Origin: Pseudoxanthomonas suwonensis 11-1 | GTDB lineage: Bacteria; Pseudomonadota; Gammaproteobacteria; Xanthomonadales; Xanthomonadaceae | Length of the DNA: 64,000 nucleotides | NCBI RefSeq assembly: GCF_000185965.1 | Contig: NC_014924.1 | Span: 2,356,001-2,420,000, forward strand | Reading direction: 5' to 3' | In this document: positions 39,774 through 48,510 of the stretch, piece by piece | Numbering within the stretch: position 1 is the stretch's first letter | Layout of the letters: each line of letters begins with the position of its first letter | The notes under the pieces: generated by a model | Databases searched by the model: none | What the model saw: only the letters and a program-made list of their open reading frames with translations | Told to the model about the DNA's origin: nothing | Position numbers and translations under genes: made by a program

Positions 39774-41113
39774 GCGCCCAATTCCGAATCGAGCCCCCGG
39801 TAATACGGAACCAACGCCAGCGCCCGCGCGACGACGAACACCACGAACGCCGCCCACAGCCCGTGGTTACCCCACCATGCCGCCGCCGGCCACGCCGCCA
39901 GCAGGAACACCGCCACCGACAGCAGCGCGGCATTGCGCATCTGCCGGGTACGCGTGGCGCCGATGAACACCCCATCCAGCTGGAACGCCGCCACCGATAG
40001 CAGTACGTACAGCGCCACCCACGGCAGATGTGCCAGCGCCACCGCCGCCACGTCCGGCAGCGCGGTCAGCAGGCGCACCATCGCCCCACCCCCGAGCCAC
40101 AGGATCGCGGCCAGCATTGCCGCCGTCGCCACCGCCAGCTCGCTGCTCAACCGCACCGCCCGCCGGAAGCGGGCCCGATCGCGCGCGCCCACCGCATGCC
40201 CCACCTGCGCTTCGGCCACGTAGGCGAAGCCATCGAGGAAGAACGCGCTGAACGACACCAGCTGCAGCAGCAGGTGGTTGGCCGCGAGGGTCGCATCGCC
40301 CAGCGCCGCGCCTTGGCGCGCGAACCAGCCGAAGCCCGCCAGCAGGCACAGGGTGCGGACCATGATGTCGCCGTTGGCCGCCAGGGTCCGCCGCAGCCGC
40401 GCGCGGTCGCCGATGCGTGCCCAGGGCAGGAACGGCTCGCCGTCGCGATGGCGCGCACGCAGCATCCGCCACACCACCGCCGCGGCGACCACGCAGGTGG
40501 TCCACTCGGCGATGGCCGTGCCGTAACCGATGCCGCGTGCGCCGAGGTCGAGCACGCCGGCCAGGTACACGTCCAATGCGGCGTTTAGCCCATTGAGCAG
40601 CAGCTGCACCGCCAGCAGGGTGCGGCTGCGTCCGAGCCCGACCAGCGCGCCGCACAACGCATACAGCGCCAGCGCCGCCGGCGCGCCCCACACCCGCGCA
40701 GCGAAGTAGTCGGCGCCGGTGCCGGCGACCGCCGTGCTCGCATCCATCAACGCGAAGTAGCCGGCCACCAGCGGCCACTGCAGCAGCCAGATCGCCACGC
40801 CCAGCCCCGCGCCCATCAGCAGCGGCCGCGCCAGCGCCGCGCGCACCTCGGCCTCGTCCCCCGCCCCGGCGGCCTGCGCCACGAAACCGGTGGTGGCCAT
40901 GCGCAGGAAGCCGAAGCTCCAGTAGACGAAGTTGAACAGCAGCGCCCCCAGCGCCAGCGCACCGAGATCGGCGGTGCTGCCGTAGTGCCCGATCACCGCT
41001 GTATCAACCAGCCCCAGCAGCGGCACCGAAGCATTGGCCAGGATGATCGGCCAAGCCTTGCGGGCGAGGTCGGTGCGAGTCAGGGGCAGCGCGGGCGAAA
41101 GAGGATCATCCAT
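39770..41113 (-). CDS. MATE-family efflux transporter (DinF-like)
   Basis: 447 residues from the ATG at 41113; a TTG ten codons upstream is less likely. Twelve membrane segments in two homologous halves: ILANASVPLLGLVDTAVIGH in TM1, RMATTGFVAQAAGAGDE after TM2, and the second-half equivalent FFLDGFAYVAEAQVGHAVGA. DinF-type MATE proteins export cationic drugs or oxidised compounds using Na+ or H+. The stop codon lies in a REP element and the start is 28 bp from an inverted-repeat element. Confidence 0.92.
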   Translation of the reverse strand: MDDPLSPALPLTRTDLARKAWPIILANASVPLLGLVDTAVIGHYGSTADLGALALGALLFNFVYWSFGFLRMATTGFVAQAAGAGDEAEVRAALARPLLMGAGLGVAIWLLQWPLVAGYFALMDASTAVAGTGADYFAARVWGAPAALALYALCGALVGLGRSRTLLAVQLLLNGLNAALDVYLAGVLDLGARGIGYGTAIAEWTTCVVAAAVVWRMLRARHRDGEPFLPWARIGDRARLRRTLAANGDIMVRTLCLLAGFGWFARQGAALGDATLAANHLLLQLVSFSAFFLDGFAYVAEAQVGHAVGARDRARFRRAVRLSSELAVATAAMLAAILWLGGGAMVRLLTALPDVAAVALAHLPWVALYVLLSVAAFQLDGVFIGATRTRQMRNAALLSVAVFLLAAWPAAAWWGNHGLWAAFVVFVVARALALVPYYRGLDSELGA

Positions 41114-41140
41114 GCGCAAATGATGCCGGATGCCGGGCAA

Positions 41141-41250
41141 AAACCGGGGTCAGAGTGCAATTTCCTACCGCCTGGCCGAACGAAGCGCCGCTTTTCCCTA
41201 CAGGCGCCGACTGGAGCAGACCAGGCGGGAAATTACACTCTGACCCCGGC
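41141..41250. repeat. Inverted-repeat element (GGGGTCAGAGTGCAATTT family), unit 1
   Basis: Left arm 41141-41163 and right arm 41230-41250 (AAATTACACTCTGACCCCGG) enclose a core of about 65 bp with its own inverted CCGCCTGG/CCAGGCGG. A MITE-like non-autonomous unit. Confidence 0.85.
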
Positions 41251-41487
41251 TTTTTTCTCCTGCTGGCCCGGTACGCGAAGGCCTGAGCGCGTGGCGTCGC
41301 CCGACCGGCGGGGCTGGCACATCCCATTGGAAGAGGATTGGGCAGAGGGTCGGGAGCGCATCATCCCTGTACGTCGGTGATCCGGACGGTCGTGGCGTCG
41401 GGCGCCAGAAGCCAGCCGGCACACCGGCCAACGTTGGAGGACGTCGGAGCCGGCAGTTTCCCAGGGGCCTTCTCCCCTCTTGGAGGG

Positions 41488-41707
41488 AAAACCGGGGTCA
41501 GGGGAAAAACCGGGGTCAGAGTCCAATTTCACGCAGCGACCCGTGGCATCGCCGGTTGGCTTCCCACGCGACGGGACACCGGGCTACGTGGCGAGAAGAA
41601 AACCGGGGTCAGAGTGCAATTTGGCGCAGCGATCCTGGCATCGCCGGCTTCCCTCGGCGCGACGTGACATCTACCTGCGGGGAGAAATTGCACTCTGACC
41701 CCGGTTT
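41488..41707. repeat. Compound inverted-repeat elements, units 2 and 3
   Basis: A truncated arm (41488-41500), a full arm (41505-41529), another direct arm (41599-41622) and the closing inverted arm (41685-41707). The cores after 41529 and 41622 are recognisably related (CGCAGCGA...TGGCATCGCCGG), showing that one family diverges in the core while the arms stay fixed. The rest of 41251-41875 contains no recognised gene. Confidence 0.85.
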
Positions 41708-41875
41708 CTTCCAAAGGCCCGAGCGCGAGGCCATCCTTGGACAGTGGCCACGCCAATCCCTCTTCCGGGGAGCGAGGAATCAAGGACTTCCGCACCATCC
41801 CCGCGAGTCGCGCCCTCTCCCGGTGGGCGGGTGGAGGGAGGACCCGAAGCCAAGCCTCCAGCCGCAACTCCCGCC

Positions 41876-43537
41876 CTACCGCCCCACCCCCAGCTGCTGC
41901 TGCACCGCCTCGCGCAGGTCGTCGAGGGCGTAGGGTTTGCGCAGCACGGGGATGTCGAGGGCCTGGGCTTGTGGGCCGACCGGGTCGGAGAAGCCGCTGG
42001 TCAGCAGGATCGGCAGCTCGGGGCGGCGGCGGCGGACCTCGCGCGCCAGTTCGATGCCGTTGGTGCCGCCGGGCATCATCACGTCGGAGAACACCAGGTC
42101 GATCTGGCGGCCGTTGGCCAGGGCACCGAGGGCGGCACGCGCGCTCATCGCGTGCACCACCTCGCAGCCGATGGCGCGCAGCATCTCCTGCACCAGGCGG
42201 GCCACTTCCACGTCGTCCTCCACCAGCAGCACGCAATGCCCGGGCGCGGCCACCGGCACGTCCGCGGACACCGGAGCCGCGCCCGCATCCGGCAGCGGAT
42301 GCGGCGAGCGCGGGAGCAGCAGGGTGATGGCCGTGCCCTTGCCTGGCGCGGAGTCGATCTCCACCCGTCCGCCGGACTGCTTGGCAAAGCCGTATACCTG
42401 CGCCAGGCCCAGGCCCGAGCCCTTGCCCACGTCCTTGGTGGTGAAGAACGGCTCGAACACCCGAGCCTTGACCGCGTCGGTCATGCCGGAGCCGGTGTCG
42501 CGCACTTCCAGCCGCACCATCCCGCGCGGGCCTTCCTCGCCTTCCTCGACCACGTTCGCGGCGCGGATGGTGATGCGGCCGCTGCCGTTCATCGCATCGC
42601 GCGCATTGACCGCCAGGTTGAGGATCGCGATCTCGAACTCGCCGGCATCCACGTGCACCGGCCACAGGTCCGGCGGCAGGCGCACGTCCACCGCGACGTC
42701 TCCACGCAGGCTGCGGTCCAGCAACTCGCCCATATTGTCCAGCAACGCCGGCAGCGAGGCAGTCTCGGCGTGCAGCGCATGCCGCCGGGAGAAAGTCAGC
42801 AGTTGCCGGGTGAGCGAGGCGCCGCGGCCGCTGGCCTGGCGCATGGCGCCGATGAAGCGCTGGCGGCGGGCCGGATCGTCGCTGCGCTCCAGCATGTCCA
42901 GGCCCGCGGTGATCACCATCAGCAGGTTGTTGAAGTCGTGGGCGACGCCGCCGGTGAGCTGGCCCAGCGCCTCCATCTTCTGCGCGTGGCGCAGCGACTC
43001 CTCGATGCGCTCGCGCTGCTCCATCTCCGCGCGCAGGCGGGTGTTGGCCTCGTGCAGCTGCGCCGTGCGTTGCCCGACCTCGGCCTCCAGGCTGGCCGCG
43101 GCGGCCTCGCGCGCCGCCAGCAGGTCGCGCACTTCCAGCTGGCGGCCGCGCGCGCGCAGCGCAGCCTTGACCACGCTCACCAGGGTGATCGACTGCAGCG
43201 GCCGCTCCACCAGGGTCACGTTGCCCAGGCGTTCGATCTGCTGCTGCCGCCACGCGGCGATGCGTTCGTGCACCACGCGGCTGGTGAGCATCACGATCGG
43301 CAGGTCCGACCACGGCGCCTGTGCCTCGACCCAGCGGGTCAGTGCCTCCGGCGGCTGCCCGACTAGGCCTTCCTCGGCCACCACCACCGCGCCGGCGCCT
43401 TCCAGACGCGCCAGCAACGAGGCGTAATCCGCGCAGGCCTCGGCCATGATGCCGGCCCGTTGCAGGAGCCCCACCGCGACGGCCGCATCGCGCCCGGTAG
43501 GCGCGAATACCAGGACGGGCGCGCTACGCGCCGGCAT
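41876..43537 (-). CDS. Hybrid histidine kinase with degenerate N-terminal receiver and C-terminal receiver
   Basis: 553 residues from the ATG at 43537. Residues 6-128 look like a receiver fold (PVLVFAPTGRDAAVAVGLLQ...) without phospho-acceptor Asp, i.e. a pseudo-receiver. A coiled coil spans about 140-185. HisKA has H200 in LTGGVAHDFNNLLMVITAGL; HATPase_c shows NLAVNARDAM, DTGSGM and GKGSGLGLAQVYGFAKQSGG. The C-terminal receiver has D485 (VFSDVMMPGG). It overlaps the end of the kaiC-like gene by 14 bases, so the two are coupled. No DNA-binding output is present. Confidence 0.9.
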   Translation of the reverse strand: MPARSAPVLVFAPTGRDAAVAVGLLQRAGIMAEACADYASLLARLEGAGAVVVAEEGLVGQPPEALTRWVEAQAPWSDLPIVMLTSRVVHERIAAWRQQQIERLGNVTLVERPLQSITLVSVVKAALRARGRQLEVRDLLAAREAAAASLEAEVGQRTAQLHEANTRLRAEMEQRERIEESLRHAQKMEALGQLTGGVAHDFNNLLMVITAGLDMLERSDDPARRQRFIGAMRQASGRGASLTRQLLTFSRRHALHAETASLPALLDNMGELLDRSLRGDVAVDVRLPPDLWPVHVDAGEFEIAILNLAVNARDAMNGSGRITIRAANVVEEGEEGPRGMVRLEVRDTGSGMTDAVKARVFEPFFTTKDVGKGSGLGLAQVYGFAKQSGGRVEIDSAPGKGTAITLLLPRSPHPLPDAGAAPVSADVPVAAPGHCVLLVEDDVEVARLVQEMLRAIGCEVVHAMSARAALGALANGRQIDLVFSDVMMPGGTNGIELAREVRRRRPELPILLTSGFSDPVGPQAQALDIPVLRKPYALDDLREAVQQQLGVGR

Positions 43538-45035
43538 GGTATTCGCCGGGCAACAACGGCTCGTCGCTGCCGGTGTAGATGGGCACGCCGGCCAGCACGC
43601 CACTGAACTCGGTCAGCGGCGGTCCCACCACCAGGCCGCGCGGCCCGAGCTGGAACTCGCGGATGGTCTGCTCGTGGTAGCCGCTGCGCTTCTTCACCAC
43701 CGACATCGCGCGCCGCACCATGCCCGCGTGCTCGAAGTAGCGCAACATCACCACCGCGTCGCTGAGGTAGCTGATGTCCAGTGGCGCCTCGGTAGGACCA
43801 ACCAGGCCGTGCTGCGCCAGTACCAGCAGGGTGACCACGCCCTGCTGGGCCAGGTAGGTCAGCAGTTCGTGCATCTGCAGGATCAGGAAGCGCCCGTCCG
43901 GCATGGCGTTGAGATAGCCGTTGAGGCTGTCGATCACCACCAGCCGCACGCCGTCCTCCTCCACGCGCCGGCGCACGATGGAGGCGAACTCGCCCGGCGA
44001 CATCTCCGCCGGGTCGATCTGCTGGAACAACACCCGGCCGGAGGCCATCGCCGCTTCCAGGTCCATTCCCAGCGCCCGCGAGCGCGCGACGACCGTGCCG
44101 CGACCCTCGTCGAACGCGAACAGCGCGACCCGCTCGCCGCGTGCGGCTGCGGCCATGATGTAGGTGAGGCTCAGGGAGGACTTGCCGACACCGGCGGCGC
44201 CGATCAGCAGCGCGTTGGTGCCGCGCTCCAGGCCACCACCGAGCATCTGGTCCAGCGCGGCGTTGCCGCTGGGCGTGTAGTCACCGGTGAACTCGGTGTG
44301 ATGCTCGGAGGCGACCAGGCGTGGATACACCTCGGTCCCGCCACGCACGATCTTCATGTCGTGGTAGCCGCCGCGGAAGGCGATGCCGCGCATCTTCATC
44401 ACCCGCAGCCTGCGGCGCTCGGCGCCGTAATCGATCACCAGCTGCTCCAGCAGGACGACGCCGTGGGAGATCGAGTGCAGCTGCAGGTCGCCCTCGTTGG
44501 AGGTCATGTCGTCGAGCAGTACCACCGTGCAATTGCGGTTGGCGAAGAACTGCTTGAGCGCCAGCACCTGGCGGCGGTAGCGCAGCGAGTTCTGCGCCAG
44601 CAGGCGCAGCTCGGACAGGCTGTCGATCACCACCCGCACCGGATTGACCTGCTCGACGCGCTCCAGGACCAGGCGCGTGGTCTGCCCCAGCTCGGCCTCG
44701 GCCGGGTGCAGCAGGGTGATCTCCTGCTCCTGCTCGAGCATGGCTTCGGACGGCACCATCTCGACCACGTCCACGCCGGACAGGTCCCAGCCATGGCGTT
44801 CGGCCACCAGTTCCAGCTCGCGCTGGCTCTCGGACAGGGTGATATAGAGCACCCGCTCGCCGCGGCTGGCGCCCTCGAGCAGGAACTCCAGGGCGAGGGT
44901 CGTCTTGCCGGCGCCGGGGCGCCCTTCGTAGAGATAGAGCCGGTACGGATCCAGGCCTCCGCCAAGGATGTCGTCCAGGCCCGGATTGCCCGTGGAGATA
45001 CGGGTGCCGGTACTGCGGCCGGAGCCGTCCTGCAT
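43524..45035 (-). CDS. Two-domain KaiC-like ATPase
   Basis: 503 residues. Two RecA-like KaiC domains with Walker A EGRPGAGKTTLALE (about 38-50) and GAAGVGKSSLSL (about 279-290), and Walker B VRVVIDSL (about 133-140) and RLVVIDSL (364-371). The clock KaiC of cyanobacteria is similar in architecture, but kaiA and kaiB are absent here; non-clock KaiC homologues pair with sensor kinases to integrate signals. The overlapping downstream hybrid kinase supports such a pair. The upstream interval to the divergent spermidine-synthase-like gene is 210 bp. Confidence 0.92.
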   Translation of the reverse strand: MQDGSGRSTGTRISTGNPGLDDILGGGLDPYRLYLYEGRPGAGKTTLALEFLLEGASRGERVLYITLSESQRELELVAERHGWDLSGVDVVEMVPSEAMLEQEQEITLLHPAEAELGQTTRLVLERVEQVNPVRVVIDSLSELRLLAQNSLRYRRQVLALKQFFANRNCTVVLLDDMTSNEGDLQLHSISHGVVLLEQLVIDYGAERRRLRVMKMRGIAFRGGYHDMKIVRGGTEVYPRLVASEHHTEFTGDYTPSGNAALDQMLGGGLERGTNALLIGAAGVGKSSLSLTYIMAAAARGERVALFAFDEGRGTVVARSRALGMDLEAAMASGRVLFQQIDPAEMSPGEFASIVRRRVEEDGVRLVVIDSLNGYLNAMPDGRFLILQMHELLTYLAQQGVVTLLVLAQHGLVGPTEAPLDISYLSDAVVMLRYFEHAGMVRRAMSVVKKRSGYHEQTIREFQLGPRGLVVGPPLTEFSGVLAGVPIYTGSDEPLLPGEYHAGA

Positions 45036-45245
45036 ATATGTCGCCTCGCCGCGTCCTGCGGGAACAGGGGGAATGCGCCACTATGGCCCTCGCGCGTGAA
45101 GGCGGCGCCTTGGCCGGTCCGGGCGGCTGTCCGGTTCAGGGGGCCAGAGCGCGGTACGGGCGCACGCCTGCGGGGCCCCGGAGTTGAACCCCGCGGCCGG
45201 ATTGACCAGCATGGAGAGCCCGTTTTCCCGAGAGAGGAACCCGGA

Positions 45246-46007
45246 TTGACCATAGCCAACGGCCACCGCGCCGGTCTCCGCCCGCATCGCCCGCCGGTTA
45301 CGCCGGCCAGCTCCACCACCCTGCTCGCCGATGAACATACCGGCCTGCAGCACGCGGTCGTCACCCGCCACCCGCGCTTCGGGGGCCAGCTGTTCCTCGA
45401 CGACGACCTGCAGATCTCCGAATCCGACGTCGCCTACGGCGTGGCCATGACCAGCCCCCTGCTGGCCCTGCGCCGGCTCGAGCGCGTGGCCATCCTCGGC
45501 GGCGGCGACGGCGGCGTGCTCGCCGAACTGCTCCGCACCCTCGAACCGCTGGACGCGCTGCCGTCCGAACTGACCATGGTCGAGATCGACGCCCGGGTCA
45601 TGGAGCTGTGCCGCGAGCACCTGCCTGCCCTCTGCGCCGGCGCCTTCGACAACCCGCACGCGCGCATCGTCACCGGCGACGCCTTCGCCTGGATCGCCCA
45701 GGCCCGCGACCTCGACGCGGTGGTCTACGACCTGACCATGGACCCGGTCCGCGAGGGCCAGTCCCGCGCCGAGTTCATCACCGGCATCATCGGCCACATC
45801 GCCCGCGCCCTGCGCCCCGGCGGGATGCTGAGCATGCAGTGCTGCGGCCACGGCCGCGACGATCCCGCCGACCGCGCCCTGCGCCGCGAGGTCCTGCCGC
45901 TGATCCGCCAGGCGGTGGACGCGCACTTCGTCGAACGCTGCGAACAGGACGTGCTGGTCCCCTCCTACCAGGACCTGTGGACCTTCCTCAGCGCAAGGAA
46001 GCCCTGA
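45246..46007 (+). CDS. Spermidine/spermine-synthase-like aminopropyltransferase
   Basis: 253 residues from TTG 45246, with GAGAGGAA upstream; no in-frame ATG or GTG is close. Family motifs are HPRFGGQLFLDDDLQISESD, VAILGGGDGGVLAELLRT (S-adenosyl binding loop), LTMVEIDARVMELCREHLPA, RIVTGDAFAW and DAVVYDLTMDP (the catalytic Asp region). Genuine SpeE enzymes transfer aminopropyl groups from decarboxylated SAM to putrescine. The QLFLDDDLQ form here occurs in SpeE-like proteins, so substrate is uncertain. No speD is nearby. Confidence 0.85.
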   Translation: MTIANGHRAGLRPHRPPVTPASSTTLLADEHTGLQHAVVTRHPRFGGQLFLDDDLQISESDVAYGVAMTSPLLALRRLERVAILGGGDGGVLAELLRTLEPLDALPSELTMVEIDARVMELCREHLPALCAGAFDNPHARIVTGDAFAWIAQARDLDAVVYDLTMDPVREGQSRAEFITGIIGHIARALRPGGMLSMQCCGHGRDDPADRALRREVLPLIRQAVDAHFVERCEQDVLVPSYQDLWTFLSARKP

Positions 46008-46023
46008 GCCAGCGCTCCGGCAT

Positions 46024-46223
46024 AAAACCGGGGTCAGAGTGCGATTTCGGGCAGCTTGGCCCGGCATGGACCGTTGGCTTCCCGGGCGAAGGGGAATCTG
46101 CCTGGGAAAACCGGGGTCAGAGTGCAATTTTGCGCCGCTATCCTTGGTATGGCCGGTTCGTTCTCCCAGCCCCATGACGCGGCATCCCGCTATGCGGCGA
46201 AATTGCACTCTGACCCCGGTTTT
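46024..46223. repeat. Inverted-repeat elements, units 4 and 5
   Basis: Arms at 46024-46047 (GTGCGATTT variant) and 46107-46130 in direct orientation, closed by the inverted arm 46200-46223. The second unit overlaps the end of the phosphatase-like gene. Confidence 0.88.
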
Positions 46224-46845
46224 CCCCATAGCCGGCCTCGCACTGCGCGGCGTCGGTGGCCCGGGCCAGGCACAGCTCGCGCTGGAGGCGTTCGCGCACG
46301 ACCGGTTCCAGTCCGGTCAGGCCCCAGCGCCGGCCTTCGGCGATCGCGGCCTCGGCATTGGCGCCATGCAGCCACGCCGCTCGCAGCGCGGCCAGTGCGC
46401 CGACGCGGTTGCCGCTGGCGCAGTGCACGAGGGTCGGACCGTCCACGCCGGCCAGCAGCGCGTCGAACTTCCGCACCGCCTCGCGATCCAGGTCGCCCGG
46501 CCCGCCGATCGGCAGGTTGTCGTAACGCAGGCCGGCGGCACGCACGACGGCGGCCTCGTCGAAATCGGGGGTTTCCGCATCAGGGGTGAGATCGATCACC
46601 CGGGTGATGCCGGCCGCCTGGAGCGCAGGCAGGTCGGCGGCGCCGATCCGGCCGCCGGAGCGGATGCCATCGACGGGCGAGGCGAAGCGCGAGAGGGGAT
46701 CCTCCGCCGCGGCCATCACCAGCGCCGTCACGAGTCCGACCTCAGCGTCGCCCTTCCCTTCCGCCGCACCACGGCGCGTCCCCGCCATACCCGCACAGCC
46801 TGCCAGCACGAACGACATCGCCAGCATCACACCGAGGCACTTCAT
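46138..46845 (-). CDS. Lipoprotein with dual-specificity-phosphatase-like fold; C-terminus extended by a repeat element
   Basis: 235 residues from the ATG at 46845 (a GTG two codons earlier is possible). The signal peptide has lipobox VLAGC. ADLPALQAAGITRVIDLTPD and GPTLVHCASGNRVGALAALR match the DUF442/beta-lactamase-hydrolase-like phosphatase family, with the P-loop HCASGNRVG (H-C-x5-R-like). The last 30 or so residues (GENRGQSAIS...TNRPYQG) are translated from the inverted-repeat element and are not part of the original protein. The gene lies nine bases after the thioredoxin gene on the same strand. Confidence 0.85.
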   Translation of the reverse strand: MKCLGVMLAMSFVLAGCAGMAGTRRGAAEGKGDAEVGLVTALVMAAAEDPLSRFASPVDGIRSGGRIGAADLPALQAAGITRVIDLTPDAETPDFDEAAVVRAAGLRYDNLPIGGPGDLDREAVRKFDALLAGVDGPTLVHCASGNRVGALAALRAAWLHGANAEAAIAEGRRWGLTGLEPVVRERLQRELCLARATDAAQCEAGYGENRGQSAISPHSGMPRHGAGRTNRPYQG

Positions 46846-46854
46846 CCCCACGCC

Positions 46855-47184
46855 TCAGCCTCCGACCATCGCCGCACGCAGCGGCTCCAGGTCCTCGTGG
46901 GTGATCGGCCGCACCACCCGCGCCAGCTCCTCGCCATCGAGCAGCAGCACCAGGGTCGGCCACAGCTTGACCTTGAACGAGCGGCCCAGCGGCTTGCCGC
47001 GGCCGTCCTCGATCTTGGCGTGTTGCGCCAGCGGGTGCTCGGACACGAAGGCCTCGACCGCCGCCTGCGCACCCTGGCAGTGCGGGCACCACGGCGCGCC
47101 GAACTCGAGCAGCTGCACGCCCTCGCGCGCATCCACCTCGGCGCGGGTCGGTTCGGCTTCCAGATAGGTGTTGGTGTAGGGCAT
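46855..47184 (-). CDS. Thioredoxin-family protein
   Basis: 109 residues from the ATG at 47184. The active site WCPHC occurs in LLEFGAPWCPHCQGAQAAVE, and the cis-proline in KVKLWPTLVLLLDGEELARV. There is no signal peptide, so it is cytosolic. The CPHC dithiol is more oxidising than the CGPC of thioredoxin 1, so it may serve a specialised partner. Upstream of it is an inverted-repeat element, 17 bp from the start. Confidence 0.92.
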   Translation of the reverse strand: MPYTNTYLEAEPTRAEVDAREGVQLLEFGAPWCPHCQGAQAAVEAFVSEHPLAQHAKIEDGRGKPLGRSFKVKLWPTLVLLLDGEELARVVRPITHEDLEPLRAAMVGG

Positions 47185-47201
47185 CAGATGCTCCGGCACA
47201 A

Positions 47202-47310
47202 AAAACCGGGGTCAGAGTGCAATTTCTCCATGAGGCAAGACAACCCGCCGTACTGACTGCGGGGCGGATCCGGACGGCGGAGCCGGAAATCGCACTCTGA
47301 CCCCGGTTTT
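47202..47310. repeat. Inverted-repeat element, unit 6
   Basis: Complete unit with arms 47202-47225 and 47287-47310 around a core of about 60 bp; it fills the gap between the thioredoxin start and the next gene's stop. Confidence 0.9.
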
Positions 47311-47314
47311 GCTT

Positions 47315-47623
47315 CTACAGCCGCTCAGCCCGCGTCGCCCGCACCAGTACCTCGTCCTGGCGGAACTCCTGCTCCAGGCGCTTGCGGTACGCGGCCCACC
47401 AGCCGTGGTCGACGTGATCGGCCATCACTTCCAGCAGGACCACGTCGTCGCGCTGCACGTCGCCGTCGTCGTCCTCCCACAGGCCCACGGCCGGAGAGCG
47501 CACGAAGGCGGTGACGCCGCCGAAATGCTCGGCCAGGTCGGCGCGGACCTGGTCGTACATCGCCTTCGGGAAGGCCACGCCCTCGTTGTCGCGCAGCGGC
47601 AGGAACAGCTGGATCAGGTACAT
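47315..47623 (-). CDS. Conserved hypothetical protein, 102 residues
   Basis: Starts MYLIQLFLPLRDNEGVAFPK at the ATG 47623. MYDQVRADLAEHFGGVTAFV and VQRDDVVLLEVMADHVDHGW suggest a dimeric alpha/beta-barrel (ferredoxin-like) fold as in small stress or monooxygenase-like proteins. No catalytic motif is apparent. It is flanked on both sides by inverted-repeat elements. Function is unknown. Confidence 0.75.
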   Translation of the reverse strand: MYLIQLFLPLRDNEGVAFPKAMYDQVRADLAEHFGGVTAFVRSPAVGLWEDDDGDVQRDDVVLLEVMADHVDHGWWAAYRKRLEQEFRQDEVLVRATRAERL

Positions 47624-47687
47624 GGCAGCGAACTCGGTTTGCCGCAGGCTCCCACCGCCGCCGTTGGCGGCCCGTGACGCGGGGAGC

Positions 47688-47984
47688 AAAACCGGGGTCA
47701 GAGTCCAATTTCGCACCGCGTTTCCCGGCATGGCCGCTCGCCTCCTGGCGTGGCGTAGCTCTGGCCTGGTGAGGAAATTGCACTCTGACCCCGGTTTTGG
47801 ATACGCCGAGCTCTCCCCAACCCGCACCGCGTTGCGGCCAGCGCGAACCGGGCGTGCGCATTTCGCCGGGACGCGCACCAGGGCGCGTCACCGTGCCACC
47901 TCCACCCTAGGCGAAGGGCCCACCCAGCACTAGCCGCCCAGCCCCAGGCTGCAAGGCGCGAAATCGCACTCTGACCCCGGTTTT
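47688..47984. repeat. Inverted-repeat element unit 7 and a solitary arm
   Basis: Unit 7 has arms 47688-47711 (GTCCAATTT variant) and 47775-47798. A single reverse arm lies at 47961-47984 and is probably a decayed unit. The 160 bp between them hold no recognised gene. Confidence 0.87.
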
Positions 47985-48030
47985 CGGGGTGCTGACAACG
48001 CGTTCACCCGCATGCGTCCATAAGGCCGCC

Positions 48031-48510
48031 ATGCGTGGTCTTCCTGCTTCCGCTGCGTTGGCCCTGTTCGCACTAGCGGTGACGACCGGCTGCGGTCCCT
48101 ATCCCCGCGATTCCGACGACCTCAGCGAGCTTGCCGCCAAGGACGCCATGCGCGTCGGCGCCAGCGACGATCCGCCCTGGGTACGCGTCGCGCCGGATGG
48201 CAGCGTCTCCGGCCCGGAGGCGGAACTCGTGCAGCGCTTCGCGAAGGCGCATGGCTATCGCCTGGAGTGGAAGCCCGGCGGCCACGACGCGCTGATGCTC
48301 GACCTCGAGCGCGCCCGCCTGCACGCGGTGATCGGCGGCCACGACCCCGACTCGCCGTGGAAACCCGAGGTCGGCTGGTCGCGTCCGCTGGGCCTGCGCG
48401 CCTCGCCCGATGGCCCCATGCCCGAGCGCCGCATCGCCCTGCCCCCGGGCCAGTCGGCCTGGCATTACGCCTTCGACCAGTACCTCGTCGACCACGAGGG
48501 CGCCCAATGA
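48031..48510 (+). CDS. Short solute-binding-protein-like lipoprotein
   Basis: 159 residues from the ATG at 48031. The signal peptide has lipobox VTTGC. KDAMRVGASDDPPWVRVAPD, GSVSGPEAELVQRFAKAHGY and ALMLDLERARLHAVIGGHD follow the start of family 3 periplasmic amino-acid-binding proteins, but the length is only about half, so one lobe or a reduced fold remains. It overlaps the CDF transporter gene by four bases (ATGA), implying a functional pair. A metal-delivery role is inference from that context. Confidence 0.82.
   Translation: MRGLPASAALALFALAVTTGCGPYPRDSDDLSELAAKDAMRVGASDDPPWVRVAPDGSVSGPEAELVQRFAKAHGYRLEWKPGGHDALMLDLERARLHAVIGGHDPDSPWKPEVGWSRPLGLRASPDGPMPERRIALPPGQSAWHYAFDQYLVDHEGAQ

Noticed and set aside
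43524-45035. Circadian clock kaiABC locus
   Set aside because: Only a KaiC-like protein is present; no kaiA or kaiB is in the window.
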